From positions 8,780,501-8,844,500 of the forward strand of contig NC_080577.1 of assembly GCF_029962835.1 (NCBI RefSeq): a stretch of DNA of 64,000 nt. The letters run 5' to 3'. This DNA comes from Magnolia sinica. Taxonomy: Eukaryota; Streptophyta; Magnoliopsida; Magnoliales; Magnoliaceae. How positions within the stretch are numbered: the stretch's first letter is position 1; each line of letters starts with the position of its first letter. The notes beneath the pieces were generated by a model. It saw nothing but the letters and a program-made list of their open reading frames with translations, had not been told where the DNA came from and did no database searches. Of this stretch, positions 22,629 to 35,100 are shown piece by piece. The translations under genes were made by a program, and so were the position numbers.

Positions 22629-24190
22629 ATTATGCCCTACAATGAAGACCATACTTTGAGAAAATCAGGCTGATTAGCTCACTAGGCTGGTGTACAAAAT
22701 GAGTTAGACTGTCAGTTGCCATTGATTCCAACAATGTGGCCTACCTGGTTAGTAGAATTGATTTTTGTCCAGAGGTCTCATCTTCATGGTGGGACCCGCC
22801 AATTTCAAGCCTTACTCACGGGATGTTTCCCAGAAAGATAGTACGGGTTGAGGTCAAAATCTGGGTCACCCTTTGCCGAGCCTTGAGTGCTCGGAACGAA
22901 CCCTGGTCCTACACAGAACAGTAAATAGAGGAGACCCTGGTTCAAGCAGGGGACCCTCCGATGCCAAAGTCAGGCTAGGGAAACTGGGTCTAAGTTGAGT
23001 AGAGTAGAGTGAGGGTGCGAGATCTTGCGTATATGTTTCTATAGAAATGATCCGTATTTATACCTGAGGGTCGCCCTGAACGTGTCTGATAATCTTGGCA
23101 CGGTCATCCTCACTACGCGAAAACTACGCGCATGCGGTCGTCGGCCGTTAGTCGGTGATCGTGCGCTAGGCATTACTCCAGTCATACGTTATGGGGTTAC
23201 TCATTAATACTGTCGTTGTCCCGTCTGAGCCGACCTCATGGTTCGAATCATACCTGAAGGTCCGAGCCCATGAACAAGTCGATTACTTAAGCAGAATATG
23301 AAGTATCGGCTCGAAGGTAAGACTGCAAGGCACGTGATAACTGAGCTGTCATGAGTAGAGGTGGGCATTGGACCGAGTCGGATCGGATTAAGGCTAACCC
23401 GATCCTGTCCGAAATCTAACTGGGCTGACCCGAATCCGTTCCGATCCGGGACCGAGTCCGGAACATAGGACTCAATCCGACCCGACACACGGTTGGTCTG
23501 ACCCGAACCGCGTTCGACTCGTTCAGAGAAACCGAGTCGGATCGGGTTGAGTGCGATTCGAATGGTTAAAAACGGTGAAAATCATTATCCCATTACTATT
23601 TTCGGTGTGGTCATTTTAGCTTTAAATATGTTTTTTTTTTCAAATGATTTAAAATGATCCTGCAAAATGGATAAACGGTATGAATATAATAAATACATCA
23701 TTGTGAGGCCCATATGAGATTGATAACAGTTGAGCCGTTCATACGTCTCGGAGCACGAGGCTCTGCAGCGGCGAACATGCTTTGCACGACAGCTGCGGCA
23801 ACTTATTGTCCACGAAAAGAAGTCTTTACTTATGTAGGTCTAATCATGGAATATGTGTTATATCCAAACCGTCCATCCATTTGGCGAGCTAGTGTTAAGG
23901 CTTGAGAAAAAAAATAATAAGATAGATCCGACTATCAAGTGGACCACACTGGAAAAAGTAGTGGGACCACACTGAAAATCATTATCTGTTGCTATTTGTG
24001 GTGTGGTCCAGATGATCTTTGGATATGATCCATTTTTTTGGATAATACTTTAAAATGATCTCTAAATATGTATCAACAGTTTAGATATAATAAATACATC
24101 ACTGTAGGGCCATATAACTTTGATCACCTTTGAAATATTCGTACAACTCGCAGCTCGAGGAGCGCCAGCGCGCTGGAGACGGGACGGATT
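22629..24190. other. Gene-free stretch with LTR-like and hAT-like debris
   Basis: At about 22810-23215 the words AGGGGACCCTCCGATGCCAA, GGGTCGCCCTGAACGTGTCT and GTATTTATACCTGAGGGT look like part of an LTR I have seen in plant genomes; this is recognition from memory only. At 23356 TAGAGGTGGGCATTGGACCG begins a GATCGGAT-rich stretch like the left end of the hAT element at 15920, but no matching right end was found. Half MITEs of the core type follow (about 23590-23720, 23830-24120). Confidence 0.4.
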
Positions 24191-24191
24191 G

Positions 24192-24710
24192 ATTGCTCCC
24201 CCTGACACTGGCCCCTTGGCCAGTGGTCGGTGATCTGTGGGCCCCATCATGATGTATGTATCTCATCCCTTCCGTTCATCCTTTTTTAAAGATGATTTTA
24301 GGGCTTTAACTGAATTATCATAGGGAGATAAATCACAGGTGGACCACACCATAGGAAAACAATAGTGATTGGATATCCATAATTTAAATCATACTAAGGC
24401 CCACTGTACTATTTATTTGACATCCAATCTGTTGATTAGGTCATAAAGACCCAGATGAAGGGAAAAACCAAAGATCAGCTTGATCCAATACTTTTATGGG
24501 CCCCAAAAAATTTTTAATGGTTGACGTACATTCAACACCGTTTCCTATAATGTGGTCCACTTGAGATTGGGATATACCTCATTTTTTGTGTAATACCATA
24601 TAAGTATCTAGAAAAATAATTGAACGGCATTGATGAAACAAATACATCATAGTGGGGCCCACAGAGCATCGACCGCCAGCCATTAGCTGGTGGCAGGGGA
24701 GCAGCAAATT
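24192..24710. mobile_element. Core-type MITE with GCTCCCC ends
   Basis: The left end ATTGCTCCCCCTGACACTGG ... GGTCGGTGATCTGTGGGCCC pairs with the right end GTGGGGCCCACAGAGCATCG ... GGTGGCAGGGGAGCAGC in inverted order. The interior is the common core (CATCATGATGTATGTATCTC; CACTTGAGATTGGGATATAC). A right-half copy with the same end occurs inside the hAT element at about 16100-16320. Confidence 0.7.
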
Positions 24711-25634
24711 CGTTTTCACTTTCCAACCACTTGTCTTGGTGCGACACGTGCCTATAGGCTAACTAAAGATCTGAACCCTTGGTTGAGTAGGATAACAGAA
24801 CAAAACTCACGTAGCCTACTCTAATTAAAGATGTTTCACACTGCAAATCAGACTAAGTATTGTCCCATCTTTGGGATTTCTACGCAATCCAAGGAGGCCC
24901 ACTAAATGAGCAGTTCACAAAGAGAAATGCCCATCTATGATGGACCCAAGCAGCTGACAAGGTGGGTAATCAAACAGATCCCCTCAACAAATGCACCCAA
25001 CAAAACAAGTTATCTTTATGATACAGCAACTGTTTGTGAACTTCCAATAGAGTCATTTTCCTTACAGCCGCCCTGTCATAATCGTAGAATATCCTGTCCG
25101 TGCAAAAGGTGGGTTACATCATGATGATCACCTCACACGAAAATCAAACCCATCAACTTATCGTGTCGGTAACGCCAGTACACCGAGTCATTCCAGCGGC
25201 TCTGCAGTGATTTTGAGCTTGTGTTCAGATAGATGGGTGGATCGGCCTGATTTTCTACCACGTGTTCATCATGTTGTGGCCCACTTGATTTTGTAATTAA
25301 AGTTCGCATACAGCCATTTATGTGATCATCATCTCCTTCAAATACTTGGTATCAAGCAATTTAGAACCGTAGGCTTGAAAAGTTTGTAGGAGATCCAACT
25401 GTTCATCAGATGGCCCACTCTATAGTTGTTGTAGTAGACTAGAAATCACATTGGATTTTTGGCTATCTTTTATAGTTAACCGTCCATTAGAAGACAGCTG
25501 ATGGCCACCAATTTTGAGCTGTCGCTAATCAGAAGTGGACCCCACGAATTAATGGTTCCGATTTTTGTACGCATGCATCGAATGTAAAGCGCACGTCATT
25601 GCCGTGCACTAGAGTTCAAGCAAAATGGGGAGCG
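24711..25634. other. Gene-free stretch
   Basis: No gene, RNA or transposon ends recognised. The frame at 24906-25124 has no recognisable domain. Confidence 0.4.
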
Positions 25635-26144
25635 GATCGGGCGTTACCCGGGGAACACCGTAGCGGGTGTTTCCCTGACAGTGGGGCCCACCTTGATGTA
25701 TGTGTTGTAAATCCATGCCGTCCATCAGTTTTTTCAGATCTTTAGGGCATGATCCAAAAATGAAGTAGATCCAAATCTTAACTGAATCACGGCACAGGAA
25801 CCAGTGGTCATTGAACGCCCAACATTAAAAACATCCTAGGGCCCACCATAATGTTTATTTTCCATCCAACCTTTTGATAACGTCACACTACCAGGATGAA
25901 AGGAAAACAAAAACACCAGCTTGATCTAAAACTTTCATGGTCAACAAAAAGTTTTTAATTGTTAATCGCCACTGTTTCCTATGGTGTGGTCCACTTGAGA
26001 TTTTGATCTATTTTATTTTTTGGATCTTGCGTTAAATTGAGCTGGAAAAACTGATGGACGGTGTGGATATACAACACATACATTATATGGGTCCCACAGT
26101 CAGGGAAACACCTACTAAGGTGTTACCCGGGTAGCACCTGATAT
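25635..26144. mobile_element. Core-type MITE with GTTACCCGGG ends
   Basis: The left GATCGGGCGTTACCCGGGGA and the right end (reverse complement TATCAGGTGCTACCCGGGTA) are inverted. Next inside come GTGTTTCCCTGACAGTGGGG and its inverted partner CCCACAGTCAGGGAAACACC, giving arms of about 55 bp. The interior is the common core (CCACCTTGATGTATGTGTTG; GGACGGTGTGGATATACAAC). Related GTAACACC ends occur near 47880-47960 and 48345-48365. Confidence 0.75.
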
Positions 26145-27471
26145 GCTCTGATATACTCCTAGCCAAATCCACTAATCCAGCAATAACACGTCCTTGTCAA
26201 ATAAAACACTACATATAATAAATAATTGGGTAGTTATTTGATACTCTCACAGTGCATCATGCTTGATACTCAGACACCCGGATATTGTGCACGAGAAATA
26301 GATCAACTGAAATTTAACCGATTAAAATATGGAGCCCACTGTCACGAAGCCACAGTCCCAACATCATATTAGCAGGACAATCCCAACAACTGATTTGTTG
26401 ACACTTGTTTGTTAAAATAGGACCACTGGATATTTTCCACTTTTAGTTGTCCAATCAACGTCTATCAATCCGATAGTCAGATGATCAAATAATCTAAATG
26501 TTTGGTTCACGAGAATCTAAACTGGTACCGTGATTTAGACAGTTTAATTTCAATTACTTTATGCCATATACCTGGATATCATCCATCACGCTGTTCAGAG
26601 TATCAAAGATTTTTTCTAAATAATTTCGAGTCTTTGACCCAGATAATTTACAGTTGTAGCCCTGGCCTTGTTTCTTTTGTCACGGGCGTCGGTGACGGTA
26701 CGTCGCTATCGTATTATTTAACAGCATGACACAGAGCGTCGTTACACGGCCGTCCACTAGAAAATTGAGTGACTCGATTCATCGTTGCCAGGTAATTGAT
26801 CGACTCGTGATCGAGTGGTGGCTTGCACGTGTTCGGCCGTTAGTTGCAGGTGGGACCCGGACCGACACCTATCTGATTAGGGTTCGATTATCAAAATTCT
26901 TAGCGGCTAACTCACGCGAGATTATTGATGGGTGGGGACTGTTAGAGGTGCACTCATGTGGTACCACGTAGGCAAAAGTGGTACCCATGTGATCTGTTTA
27001 TCAAATCTAAACCGTCCATCAGATTATTCCTCTAGGGTTACTTGCAAGATCTGAAAATTAGCTCGATCCAAGGTTCTGAGGAGCCACAGAACAGTGAAAT
27101 TTGTAGTAAGGGATGCCTACCTTTGATTTTTACAGGTCCCACATGAGTTGCAAAACCACATGATGCTTGTCCTGCCTATTCTACAGGGAAGATGAAGGCT
27201 CTGGAGGGACTGGATCCCGTATACATATCCCCTATCAACATATCCCCTGTTCTGTAGCCAATGTGAGTTACAATTGGGAATGATTTTGGGACCTATGTCT
27301 GACGGGAGGTGATGCATCCAATGGACGGATTGTATGTCATCAATACATCACATGGGTCCCACATCTGTCCTGTGCCACCACTATCTTATAGTGGCACTGC
27401 TACCACCCGAAAAGGATAGCGTGAATATTCAACCTAGACGTCGCTTTGCCTCTGTCGCCACTCAGATCCTG
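26145..27471. other. Gene-free stretch with a dispersed repeat copy
   Basis: A copy of the repeat also present at 3965-4250 and 6957-7350 spans about 26248-26620 (TTGATACTCAGACACCCGG; TGTTGACACTTGTTTGTTAA; CCACTGGATATTTTCC). The frames at 26502-26729 and 26726-26971 have no domains. Confidence 0.45.
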
Positions 27472-27480
27472 CTGGATCTG

Positions 27481-27603
27481 GGACGCGGATTTCCTGCCAA
27501 TGGCTTTCGCTAGAAGTTCCTGTGCTGGTACCTAGGTGGGCCCTACCGTGATGTTTGTGAGAAATCTATTCCGTCCATCTGTTTTGTGAGATCATTTTAG
27601 GAC

Positions 27604-27634
<31 letters not shown>

Positions 27635-28187
27635 AATAAAAATAAGCATATCCAAGACTCAAGTGGGCGAAAAAATTCCTACCATCGAAACCTCCTTGGG
27701 CCGACAGTGATGTTTACGTGCTGTTCATACGTTCGTAATATCATTCCTATCTAGATGAACTGAAAACACAAATATACGTTCGCAGCGTCACTCCTACTAA
27801 GATGAGCTGAAAACACAAATATACGTTGGTGACGTCATTCTTACTGAGATGAACTGAAAACACAAATATTAACCTACTTGGTTCGACACTGATGTTTACA
27901 TGCCATTCATACCCTTTATAACGTCATTCAGTAGATGAACTGAAAACACAAATATTAGCCTGATTCAAAACTTTTGCAGCCCCACGGATAATTCAACTGT
28001 GGAAGTTCAATCCTCACCTTTTGGCTCACTTGAGTGTTGAATCCGGTTCATTTTTTGCTCCATTATCTAAAATGATCTTACAAAACGGATGGACGGGATG
28101 GATTTCTAACAAACATCACAGTGAGCCCCACTTAGGTTTCCAGCTCAGGAACTTCCTGCGAGAGGCTCACGCAGGAAATCCGCGTCC
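27481..28187. mobile_element. Mutator-type MITE (707 bp) with perfect 9-bp duplication and internal tandem repeat
   Basis: The terminal inverted repeats begin GGACGCGGATTTCCTGC and extend about 43 bp with a few mismatches (through AAGTTCCTG). CTGGATCTG occurs on both sides at 27472-27480 and 28188-28196, a 9-bp duplication typical of Mutator-like elements. Inside are a (TA)n tract (27608-27633) and a tandem array at about 27732-27960 with the recurring block GATGAACTGAAAACACAAAT. There is no transposase. Confidence 0.9.
27732..27960. repeat. Tandem array of ~50-60-bp units inside the Mutator-type MITE
   Basis: Successive copies of ACGTCATTC...TA...AGATGAACTGAAAACACAAATA occur at about 27752, 27806, 27858 and 27934. 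Only one such block is present at the matching place in the sister MITE at 9563-10098, so the array probably expanded within this copy. Confidence 0.6.
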
Positions 28188-28196
28188 CTGGATCTG

Positions 28197-28744
28197 TCCC
28201 CCGCCCACGGTTTCCCACTGTGTCCTATGATTTGAACGGTCCTTGTTGTCGTCTCTATGATACATGTGCCATGTTAATAGAATTATGCCGACAATCATTA
28301 TGACCGTCACTATCAGCCTTTGAATTTATAAAATTTATAGAATTTAAAAGAAAATTTTCTATTGCTCGCGTTCAACTCAAAAAACCAAAGATTAAAATTA
28401 TTGCTGAAGCTGTTTTGGGAAAATAACCTATTATTGAAAGCAATGAGAACATGGATGATTGAAATCATCATCCCATTGCAGAATGCAGGCCCTAGTGGAT
28501 GGAAGCACAAAATTTGAACTACCACGGAAGTGAAACAAAGTCACATAAATGCACAACAGCTCAATTTGGGCCAGGAAAAACTATGATTGAATTAAATCAA
28601 ACTGTCCAAATTAAGGTTAAGAGTTCAGAAATATCATGAACCATATATTAAGCTTTTTGGGTCATCTTACTATCAGATTAAGGTTGAATAAAACACATTA
28701 AATAGTACAATTTCAATCAACAAAGCATCCATAAATGGATGATT

Positions 28745-28801
<57 letters not shown>

Positions 28802-29989
28802 CACTATTCCTATGGTAGGTTTATCATGAGATTAGATGGGCCATCTTCCAAATTACGATCCTCATCACTAGGTTACCTGTTTGCCAAGAAAGTTAGAAGT
28901 CCACATGGGACCTCCATAGTGGGAAATAGGCAAAAATTCATTACTCTCCCCTGCCTTCTTTGCCTATTTCTTTTTCTCTTGATTGTATTTTTTTTTATAA
29001 TTATATTTATTCTTCTAATTAGAGACTTCATTCCAACCTTTTTTATATAAATTGTAAAATATTTTATTACAATACAGACAAAACATTAATCAATTTTTAC
29101 TCTTGTTGAAAATTGTCGTGGTGTTTATTTAGAATTTTCAAGCATATATGATGGGTAGGCTAGTCTAGCAGTTTAGGCTAAGGGTAGCGATGAGTTGGAT
29201 TGCATGGCCTCGCCTGTAGGGTTTATCCTAAAAGTAGTTTATGTTTATTTTATGTAAAACATCCTGACCGTGGAAATTTTAAAACATAAATATCACATGG
29301 TGTAAAAGTCAGGGTTGTCCGCAAATTTAGCAAGCTATCTTATTAATCAACCAACAACCAATGGTATTAATCCAATTACATGGCCCACCTATTAAGTTGA
29401 TTTTTCTACTTTTTACCACATTTGATCTTATTTGGCCATGATAGGGACAGGGCTTAGGAGACAAGGGCTGCACTAGGCCAACCTTTCACCTCTCCCTAAA
29501 CCAGCCCATTGCCAACCCTAATCTATGATACAATAAAATGAGAGCAGATTAGGTGCAACCCATGGCTCACCCTGCACAATTTGGCCATGGAGGGCCCACT
29601 TTGATGCATGTGTAGTATATACATGTCATCCATCGGTTTCCTATCTCATTTTAGGGCATGAGCCCGAAATGAAGCAGACATAATCTCAGGTGGACTATGT
29701 TGGCACTTGGTTTGGTTATGGTCATGTGTGGTGTGTGTGGGTATGTCAAAACTGACTGTACAGTTCAAATCAAACAAGTTGACCCCAAGCCCTAAGATAG
29801 GCAAATACGTTATATGCGAGCGTATATGACTGAGATATTAAAAGATCGATCACCTATTCAACCACTTGTAATAGAATTGAAAGATGATCACGTGATATTC
29901 AAAGGTTAGGGTTAGTCATCTGATGATGGGTTGCTTCCTGGCTTACGTATGAAAGGACTTTAATACACGGCTTTATTAGTTATTTTGTA
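28197..29989. other. Gene-free stretch with a long (TA)n tract
   Basis: A perfect (TA)n tract runs from 28747 to 28799. A left-half core-type MITE fragment (GGAGGGCCCACTTTGATGCA) lies at about 29585-29700. No gene is seen; the frames at 28021-28230, 28313-28525 and 28826-29050 lack domains. Confidence 0.5.
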
Positions 29990-30640
29990 CATCTTGCGTG
30001 TATTGTATTATTTTAATTTTAATGTGAAGAATCATGCCCTGAATTCTCATTAAGCTAGGCCAACTTATGTTTATTGATGAAAACCATACATATGTAATTG
30101 AGGCTAAACCCTTAGCACAAGGATAGGAAAATGCAGCTGAGCCAATAAATGATCTACAAGACACATTACCTTACTTGACAGAAGAGGAATTTACTACTTT
30201 GAATTGATTTTTATTATTCATTTTAGTTCTCACTCATTATTTTTAGAATTAGTTTGAATAATCATGTGTTGGTTGAAATTATGGTGTTAATGTTATTTCA
30301 TAATTAGTAGTGTTGGACATAATGTTACAATTCTTTAATTTAATTATTAATTTTTACTTGTGAATATGACTCCAAATGATTGGGGCCTTAGGTGCTTTGT
30401 TGAAATTGGGAGTGAATGGGTGATAGAATGATTTAATCTATGTGAATTGATAGGAATTAAGACTTAAATTGATGTACCATGTGCAAATGGTAATATATGG
30501 AACTTAGAATTGACAGCATAAAATATGATTATTATCTCTAAATAATTGCGCCACTTACTTATTAGAGTACACTTGGTGTATGAGTCGCAACATGGGTCTA
30601 AGATGTGCGCCAGGGTCCCAAATTTCCGGTCATGAGAAAG
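29990..30640 (-). repeat. Diverged fragment of the gypsy-type LTR
   Basis: On the minus strand it begins TCATGACCGGAAATTTGGGA, close to the TGTCATGCCCCGAAATTCGG start of the LTR at 13650-15671. It continues with GACCCATGTTGCGACTCATACACC, equivalent to that LTR at about 15605-15640. The match fades toward 30000. No retrotransposon proteins adjoin. Confidence 0.45.
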
Positions 30641-31079
30641 GCCCATATAGTCTTTATGTAACGGCCATTAAATCAATGTATGACAGCCTTTCAAATGAAA
30701 GCTCTTTATGTGCCTATGGTTGTTAACTTCTAATGTTAAAAGTACCACGTATTAAGAACGGTGGATGCTTATAATATGGGCTGCAACTCTCAAGCAAGAC
30801 AGTTTGTGTATTGAAGGAGGGCCCTGTTTCTCAGAAATTCAAGGCTATTTACTTGAGGGTACACGTGGCAGCATGGCACTTACGTGCAAGTTCCGTGTTT
30901 TCCATCAGGTGGATCAGATTGAAACTGGAATTTGCAGAAGGGCCAGTCCTGGCTTCGGCCTGGCCCCAAGCATATGAACTGATAGGGCCACCATATATCA
31001 AGCTGGGCCCAGTACAAATTGGATCTTCCTTAGGCCCTGCTCACTCCATTTACCACCTTTGTTCTGAGTATTACTAGGC

Positions 31080-31418
31080 AGAGATGGCGATGGGTTAGGT
31101 TCAGGCAGCATTGGGCTCATCCAAACCCTTGACCCGAACCTGACCCACCACTCATTATCCTGTGGCCCAAACCAACTGATCTAAAATTCATCCAGCCCAA
31201 GCCCGACCCAACCTGGCCCATTCAAGTGTAATCAGGTTGGGTGACCCGACGGGACACAGACCCATTGATAACATAAGAGGATGGGTGGGGTCGGGTAGGG
31301 TTAAACCCAAGTCTGACCGATTTAGTTAGATGGACCGCATTTTTTAACCCAAGCTGGACCCATGACCCATTCAGAAACGGATGCGCCATGGCCCAACCCA
31401 ACCCACTGCCACCCCTAC
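31080..31418. mobile_element. Probable hAT-type MITE (about 340 bp)
   Basis: Nearly matching 8-bp flanks TACTAGGC (31072-31079) and TATTAGGC (31419-31426) enclose a segment starting AGAGATGGCGATGGGTTAGG and ending AACCCACTGCCACCCCTAC. Ends are inverted (GGC-ATGGGTT versus GGC-AGTGGGTT). The interior is rich in GGGTCGGGT and CCCGACCC words, the self-complementary style of the other hAT-type MITEs here. Confidence 0.6.
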
Positions 31419-32195
31419 TATTAGGCAAGTCAAAAGGACTCAGTTCCATCGGCCCACACCATCATATGGGATTGGGGTTCAACATTGGACAGCTGATTTG
31501 GGCCTGGGCCTTTCCTTAAGGCCTTAGGTATGAGTACTTGAGTAGTGTCCCCAGATATTGGATTTTGCAACCTTTTCTATTGAAGCAATCAGGCCCACAG
31601 GACAATCCTATTTGGGCCCATCAAATACATGGTCCAGATTCAGACTATCCCTCTCCCGACCCAAATCTCTGCCACTTGCAAGCTCACAAGCAGACGAGAA
31701 AAGTAGGAATCAGAAAAGTAACGTATCTCAACCGTCTGAATGCAAGTTTGAGTGGGTCGTTGTCTGCCGGGTACCTACGTTCATCCAGCATGTGTCGGCC
31801 GTCATGCATAACCGGACAGATGATGGGAACCGCCCATCTTCTGGGCACTATTATAGATGGTTCGTGATACAAGAAAGGAAGATTGTCACCATTAACCGTT
31901 GAAAAATTTCTTTTCAATGGCCTATCAATCGTCAGCATGATATTTAATAGCACCTTACACCCCAGATATGGACGGTTCCGATCATCCATCAAATATCAGC
32001 AGGTGGGCCATGCTAGATGAGCGTGAGTCGTTGGGCAAAACGAATTAAAGACGTAGTAGGAAAGTCTCCCACAACTAACTATTTGTCGCATCAGTAGCTC
32101 TCTAACGCTTAAACTCCAAGACACCCACCAAAATAATAAGAAAACCCCAAAAATGAGAAAAACCAAACTCAAATCTTCTAACACACTGACCAGAA
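31419..32195. promoter_or_regulatory. 5' flank of the complete TBL gene
   Basis: This interval lies between a MITE and the TBL start codon. The last 100 bp before 32196 are A/C-rich (CCACCAAAATAATAAGAAAACCCC), like a plant 5' leader. I cannot point to a convincing TATA box. Open frames on both strands (31538-31992) overlap each other and are not supported as genes. An ATG at 32153 is in another frame and would create an upstream ORF overlapping the main start if the transcript begins upstream of it. Confidence 0.4.
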
Positions 32196-35100
32196 ATGAC
32201 ACCACCCTCTTCATCAGATCGCCGGATTCTGTCGCTCTTCCCCTTCGTTCTTGCCTCCCTTCTCTTCATTGGAACGTCTCGTCTGGCTATAGAGAACTCT
32301 CGAGCAATCAACGGCCGAAGACGGTCCTATCCCACATATTCCAAGGGGAGAATCACAAATGCCAGATCTTTAACTAATTTTTCCAGAGATGAACCTCTTT
32401 TCAACGGATGCGATGTTTTCGACGGGAGATGGGTGTTGGATGATGTATCGCGTCCTCTATACAAAGAGGAGAGCTGTCCTTACTTGACTAAACAGGTGAC
32501 TTGCCAGAGGAACGGAAGGCCTGATTCTCTCTATCAGAAGTGGAGGTGGGAGCCTTATGCATGCGAATTGCCCAGGTACATACATGCAAATGGAGTGATT
32601 CACGGGACACAGGTGTGAGAAATTTGAGCCATTCATTTGGTGGGGAATCACGTGTAAGTTGAACATGTACATTATCCAATTTTCTTGTACACGTGTGTCC
32701 CATATGATAAGTGGACCAGCATGGTTGGCACCACACCTTATGAATGGCCCAGATCTAATATTCATGTCCCATCATACTTATTTCCTTTAAGGACTCTATA
32801 TTGTAGATTTCTATATCCGTCTTAATAATTGTATATAAAGACCATAGTTCAAGCGTCGCACTCTAAACATGTTTATATCGTTTTGTAGTGGGGCTCAATG
32901 AATTACTTAATCTGAATAATCCAACGGCCAAATTAAAATTGATGATCATATGTGGCCCACTCAATAGGAGTCTTATAGGATGGCCTAGAGCTAGTCTGAG
33001 CTATATATGAACGTACCTTGTTCGTCCAGCTTGCCCAAGGCAAATCGAGATCTTGTTGCATCTTCTGCCCAAACAGACCCTTAACAGGAATATAGAAGAA
33101 TCTAGGAAAAAACTACATTAAATCGCAAAAAAAGATAGTACAAGGAAGTTTAATGGCCTCCACCGAGTTGGCTTCTTTTTCACACAACAACGTGTAAGTC
33201 ACGTGCAGTAAGGGGTGGCATTTTGGCAATGGGCCGGGTTTGGTCTGGGCCAGGCCAAGCCTTACACTATATGGCCTGAGGCCCAACCTATCATGGGACA
33301 GAGCCCAGACAATGACACGGCCCAGTTTGAAAGTTTCTAGAATCCCCATTTCTCATGGGAGTGTTCCTAATCCATCTGTTGATCAAGTGGACAAAGAAAT
33401 ATACATTTAGAGAAAAGAAACCCCCAATGTCGTGCTAAAATTACTCGAGCCGAAATCAAACCCGGCCCAATGCCAGACCCGACTTGATGCCCGGTTGCCG
33501 CCTTAACAGTAATGCATGTGAATAGCTGGCGTGAGTTTCCTACATGATAAGGCAGCATGGACAACAATCGCATGCACATGCGTCAATCTGAACTGTTCAA
33601 ATCATAGGCCACAGTTTGGTGGGAGCATAGGCTATTTTTCTTATTCTCCCCTCTATTAGATGGTCAACAATCAAGCTGTGAGGACCGTTTGATCATTTTG
33701 ATCCATCTGCGATGAAGCCCAGGATTTGCACGATCTTGGATCACACACATGTATGTATGCTAATTATACTGTGGATGTACTGCTAATGCTCCTTTAGGTG
33801 TACCAAACTCACACCCTGATCTACGTCATGGTGGAAACATTACAATTAGGTCGCATATTCGCAATTGGGTTTCATAAAAGAAGTGAGCTTGTTCGAATCG
33901 GATAAGTCCTCTCTCTTTATAATTTCTATTTTCATAGTGAAAATCTGTTACTTTGTGCCGTGGTTTTTTACCAAAAGAGTTTTTCCACGTTAAATCTTTA
34001 TGCTCTCTTATAATTGTTTGGTGCTCTTGGATTGATATCCTAAATCCATATCTGTGTGATTTCGTGGCCCAAATCCCAACAATATTTGCAATTTGTTTTC
34101 ATTAAAGAAGTGGGCCCCAGTTGATCGGACGCAATGACTAATGTACATTTTGATAGTCCCTCAGGTTTGATGCACTGACTCTTTTGGAGATGTTGAGAGG
34201 AAAAAGATTAATGTTCGTAGGGGACTCGATTCAGAGAACTCAATGGGAATCCATGGTATGTCTCCTTCAATCCGTCATCCCTGATGGAAAGAAATCCGTC
34301 CACAGAAATCCCCCAATGAAAATCTTCAGAGCTGAGGTAAGTCTCCGCCGTTGGATTCAGATAACATTTTTTATATGGTCCTTTCTAATGCTATAGATGG
34401 TCCACAGGAAATAAATAGGCAATACCATCTTCATCACAGATGTTTATCTTCTGGATTTCTTGGTATGGCTTCTGGCCTTTGGGATGATAATTTCAAATCC
34501 CCGGTTTGTTTTTCAGGATTACGACGCCTCCATCGAGTTCTACTGGGCTCCTTTTATAGTACAGTCCAATTCAGACAACACCAGGAATCACACCGTCCAT
34601 AAAAGGCTCGTCAAGCTTGATTCCATATCCAAACATAGCGACCGTTGGAAAGGAGTCGATGTGATGGTGTTCGACAGCTATGTATGGTGGATGTACAAGC
34701 CTATCATCAACGCAACGTATGTGCCTTTACACATTGTATTACCCACAACGTTTCTGATTTGACTTAAATGTGATAAACAATATCTGGATATGTCGATAAA
34801 GAATCTCTACCGTCCAATCAGTGACCATGACATTTGATAAAAAACCCAATCAATGGGCCACCTCTGGGATATCCCAATGCAGAACATTTTTTCACAACTT
34901 TCGCTAACCAACCAAATGCCAGTTACTGATAGGATAACTAAAGATAATCCAAACAGAGCAATTTTAGGACTATAGTCCATACATGAGATTGCCTATAAAA
35001 TAAATGGTCTGATTCGTCAATCATGCGCACTGATGGTAGACCAAAAGATATAGAAGCTTATAATGCACTAAAAATACTTACTTTGCATTACTAAGTCTTT

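Noticed and set aside
31538-31992. Three overlapping frames of 102-114 residues upstream of the TBL gene
   Set aside because: They overlap on both strands, have no domain, and contain the usual repeat words; more likely promoter or intergenic DNA.
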